NCBI GenBank assembly: GCA_011389815.1
Contig: JAABTP010000003.1
Coordinates: forward strand, 1-64,000
Reading direction: 5' to 3'
Length of the DNA stretch: 64,000 nt
Origin: Desulfobulbaceae bacterium
GTDB lineage: Bacteria > Desulfobacterota > Desulfobulbia > Desulfobulbales > Desulfobulbaceae
Part shown: positions 62,358 to 64,000 of the stretch, in pieces
Layout: each line of letters opens with the position of its first letter
Numbering within the stretch: position 1 is the stretch's first letter
The notes under the pieces: generated by a model
The model's database searches: none
Told to the model about the DNA's origin: nothing
The model's input: only the letters and a program-made list of their open reading frames with translations
Made by a program: the position numbers and the translations under genes

Positions 62358-63950
62358 ATGTCTCATTTTTTATCGGCAGATATCCAGCAAGGAAAAAGAT
62401 ATGGTTCCTGCTGTTTTTTATGTGCAGTAATTTTTTCTTTGCTGTTGGTCAGCCTTCCAGGATTAGCAGTGGGAGAGGAACCCAGTAATGAAAAAACTAA
62501 TGTAAAGACCTTGGTTACTGGTCTCAGTGCCACTCCTTCCGGTAAAAATCTTAATATATCAGTTCATTGCAGTGAGGAGACTGATTATATTCCTATTGCG
62601 TTAACAAACCCCTCAAAAATTATTATTGATGTTGCAGATGCTACAATACCATCTGGCACTGAACTTGTTTTATCTCCAGATTCATACGGGGTAGAGGTGG
62701 CAAGCAAGATCATTAAGGATGTATCTCCTGAACTTGTACGTATTGAGTTTATCTTGCCCAAAAAGTACAGTTATCAGGTAGATTGGGTCCAAAATAATTT
62801 AGTCCTTACGTTGGAAGATTTTTTTACTGAGCAACAGGCAGTACCAGAAAAAGATCCCAAACCCTCAGATTCTGCAGCTCAAGATACCACTTCCAGCCAA
62901 GAGAATGCTGAACAAGGGACCATTGACCGGCATTTACCTGATATTGAGGTGCTCCCTTCTGTTTCTGAGGGAAGTGAGCCTGATAAGAAACAACCAGACT
63001 CAGGAGCTGAAGGACCACCACCTCTTGGCTCTCTTGGAGAAAACGAGACGATCAGTGTGGATTTTTACAAAATTGATCTCCATAATGTTTTCAGAATGCT
63101 CCGGGAGATTACTGGTAAAAATATAATAATTGCTGAAGGAGTTTCTGGAAGTTTAACCCTTGCATTAAATGATGTTTCTTGGCGATTCGCTCTTGATATT
63201 ATTTTGAATCTTAAGGATCTTGACAAAATGGAGCGAGATAACACTCTGGTTATTTATCCGAAAAATCAGGAATTTGTTTGGCCGGAACGGGAAGAGGATA
63301 CACTCTCTATTGAAATTAACGACGATATAATTTCTCACGAAACTATTGTTATAAAACAGGAAAAAAATATTCCTCCCGAGAGATTAGAAGCGAAAAAATT
63401 AATTGCTCAGGGAAGAGCAGCTGAAAAAAAAGGCGATTTAGAAACAGCTATTCGATTTTATGAGCGAGCGCTTAATAATTGGCCGGAAAACTCTAAGCTT
63501 GCCAATAAAATTGCCACAATATATCTTGCCCAGCTCAATCAGAACGCAAAGGCTGTTTTTTTTGCTAAAAAAGCACTTGAGGCAGATAAAAAAAATAGTG
63601 CTGCTGCTTTGAATGCAGCCATTGGTTATGCCAATATGGAAGAATACCGGCAGGCACAGCAATATTTTGATCAAAGTGTTAATACTGGAAAGCCAAGCAG
63701 AGAAGCCTTAATGAGTTATGCTGCCTTTAGTGAACGGCAAAAACAGTATGAAGCTGCCTTACGTTTGTTGAAAAAGCAGGAGGAACTCTATGGGCAGAGT
63801 TTAAACTCTATGGTTGCGCAGGCCCGTATCTATGATTCTGTGGGAGATTATGGAGCGGCCCGTAAGAAGTATAAATCGATTCTTCATTCTGGATTCAGGG
63901 TTCCCCCTGATCTGAAAAAATTTATTCTGAGCAAAACCAATACGAAGTAA
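62358..63950 (+). CDS. AMIN-STN-TPR protein in the PilQ position
   Basis: 530 residues. Signal or anchor (CFLCAVIFSLLLVSLPGLAVG). AMIN domain around 45-155 (VKTLVTGLSATPSGKNLNISV, IIIDVADATIPSG, LVLTLEDFF), a low-complexity linker, STN/secretin-N domain near 225-305 (INDFHNVFRMLREITGKNII-like: DFYKIDLHNVFRML, GVSGSLTLALNDVSW), then TPR helices from about 335 to 520 (EKKGDLETAIRFYERALNNWP). A normal PilQ has AMIN, STN and the C-terminal secretin barrel; the barrel is absent here, replaced by TPRs. It could be a PilQ-interacting or split protein. A terminator follows directly. Confidence 0.85.
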   Translation: MSHFLSADIQQGKRYGSCCFLCAVIFSLLLVSLPGLAVGEEPSNEKTNVKTLVTGLSATPSGKNLNISVHCSEETDYIPIALTNPSKIIIDVADATIPSGTELVLSPDSYGVEVASKIIKDVSPELVRIEFILPKKYSYQVDWVQNNLVLTLEDFFTEQQAVPEKDPKPSDSAAQDTTSSQENAEQGTIDRHLPDIEVLPSVSEGSEPDKKQPDSGAEGPPPLGSLGENETISVDFYKIDLHNVFRMLREITGKNIIIAEGVSGSLTLALNDVSWRFALDIILNLKDLDKMERDNTLVIYPKNQEFVWPEREEDTLSIEINDDIISHETIVIKQEKNIPPERLEAKKLIAQGRAAEKKGDLETAIRFYERALNNWPENSKLANKIATIYLAQLNQNAKAVFFAKKALEADKKNSAAALNAAIGYANMEEYRQAQQYFDQSVNTGKPSREALMSYAAFSERQKQYEAALRLLKKQEELYGQSLNSMVAQARIYDSVGDYGAARKKYKSILHSGFRVPPDLKKFILSKTNTK

Positions 63951-63951
63951 G

Positions 63952-63977
63952 TTCAATATTTAATTGAATGTTTTTTT
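63952..63977 (+). terminator. Terminator after the pil operon
   Basis: TTCAAT (63952-63957) pairs with ATTGAA (63963-63968), loop five bases, then TG and seven T residues at 63971-63977. It closes the transcript just past the AMIN-STN-TPR gene. Confidence 0.8.
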
Positions 63978-64000
63978 GCCCTCTGGGGAGCGGAACAGCA

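Overview
The window reads as chromosomal DNA of a Gram-negative bacterium, most likely a Desulfobacterota member near the Desulfobulbales (sulfate reducers and cable bacteria). This is inferred from gene content only: a formate-tetrahydrofolate ligase, a pilMNOP cluster, MsbA with LPS-type glycosyltransferases, a one-heme cytochrome c, hemerythrin, Uma2 proteins and many toxin-antitoxin genes. No 16S rRNA is present, so the placement is an inference. I made no homology search; family names come from motifs and overall protein pattern.

Layout. 1-2530: an AT-rich left edge with a probable radical SAM C-terminus, a membrane-anchored unknown protein and a two-domain ThyX-like protein. 2531-8491: fhs, a 0.7 kb gap with repeats and a strong orphan terminator, then a PilB-type ATPase carrying a C-terminal cyclic-nucleotide-binding domain and overlapping a glycosyltransferase. 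8614-14826 (minus): an envelope polysaccharide operon, msbA, an O-antigen ligase fused to a glycosyltransferase, a heptosyltransferase-like gene and a family 2 glycosyltransferase. 15210-20718: an outer-membrane lipoprotein, pcm, a YqaA-like membrane protein, one CAT-anticodon tRNA, a NIF3-like protein, a zinc-ribbon coiled-coil protein, an RNase HI and the RNase P RNA. 20806-24663: DUF4105 and DUF3015 proteins, then ispD and ispF.

24660-31608 is the accessory island and the most unusual part. A 1028-residue NACHT STAND ATPase with 33-residue HEAT-like repeats starts inside the ispF stop codon. After it come two PIN-toxin modules, a RelB/YafQ module, a lone HigA and a Uma2 protein. The region contains copied gene scraps: the NACHT C-terminal tail occurs three times, a 21-bp tandem array runs in register into the third tail, and a 47-codon frame joins the start of the Uma2 gene to the end of the first antitoxin gene. 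This looks like repeated recombination in a defence/toxin island.

31621-35821: an M20-type peptidase, an ATP-grasp-like protein, cysK and a receiver-histidine-kinase fragment. 36293-49382 is a surface-polymer region: glycosyltransferases, glpD, an MBOAT acyltransferase with an AlgX/AlgJ-like partner, then VTC, DUF4956, CotH and SUMF1-like genes and a sugar epimerase. This suggests acetylation and possibly phosphorylation of an exported polymer. 49656-55980: membrane hemerythrin, small unknown proteins, a 23-bp palindromic tandem repeat beside a HU/DUF4469 protein, a cytochrome c with a possibly structured leader, DUF1835 and rtcB. 56008-59129 (minus): lepB, pyrB and pyrC; pyrC seems to carry an in-frame palindromic repeat insertion. 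59520-63977: pilM, pilN, pilO, pilP and an AMIN-STN-TPR protein where the PilQ secretin is usually found.
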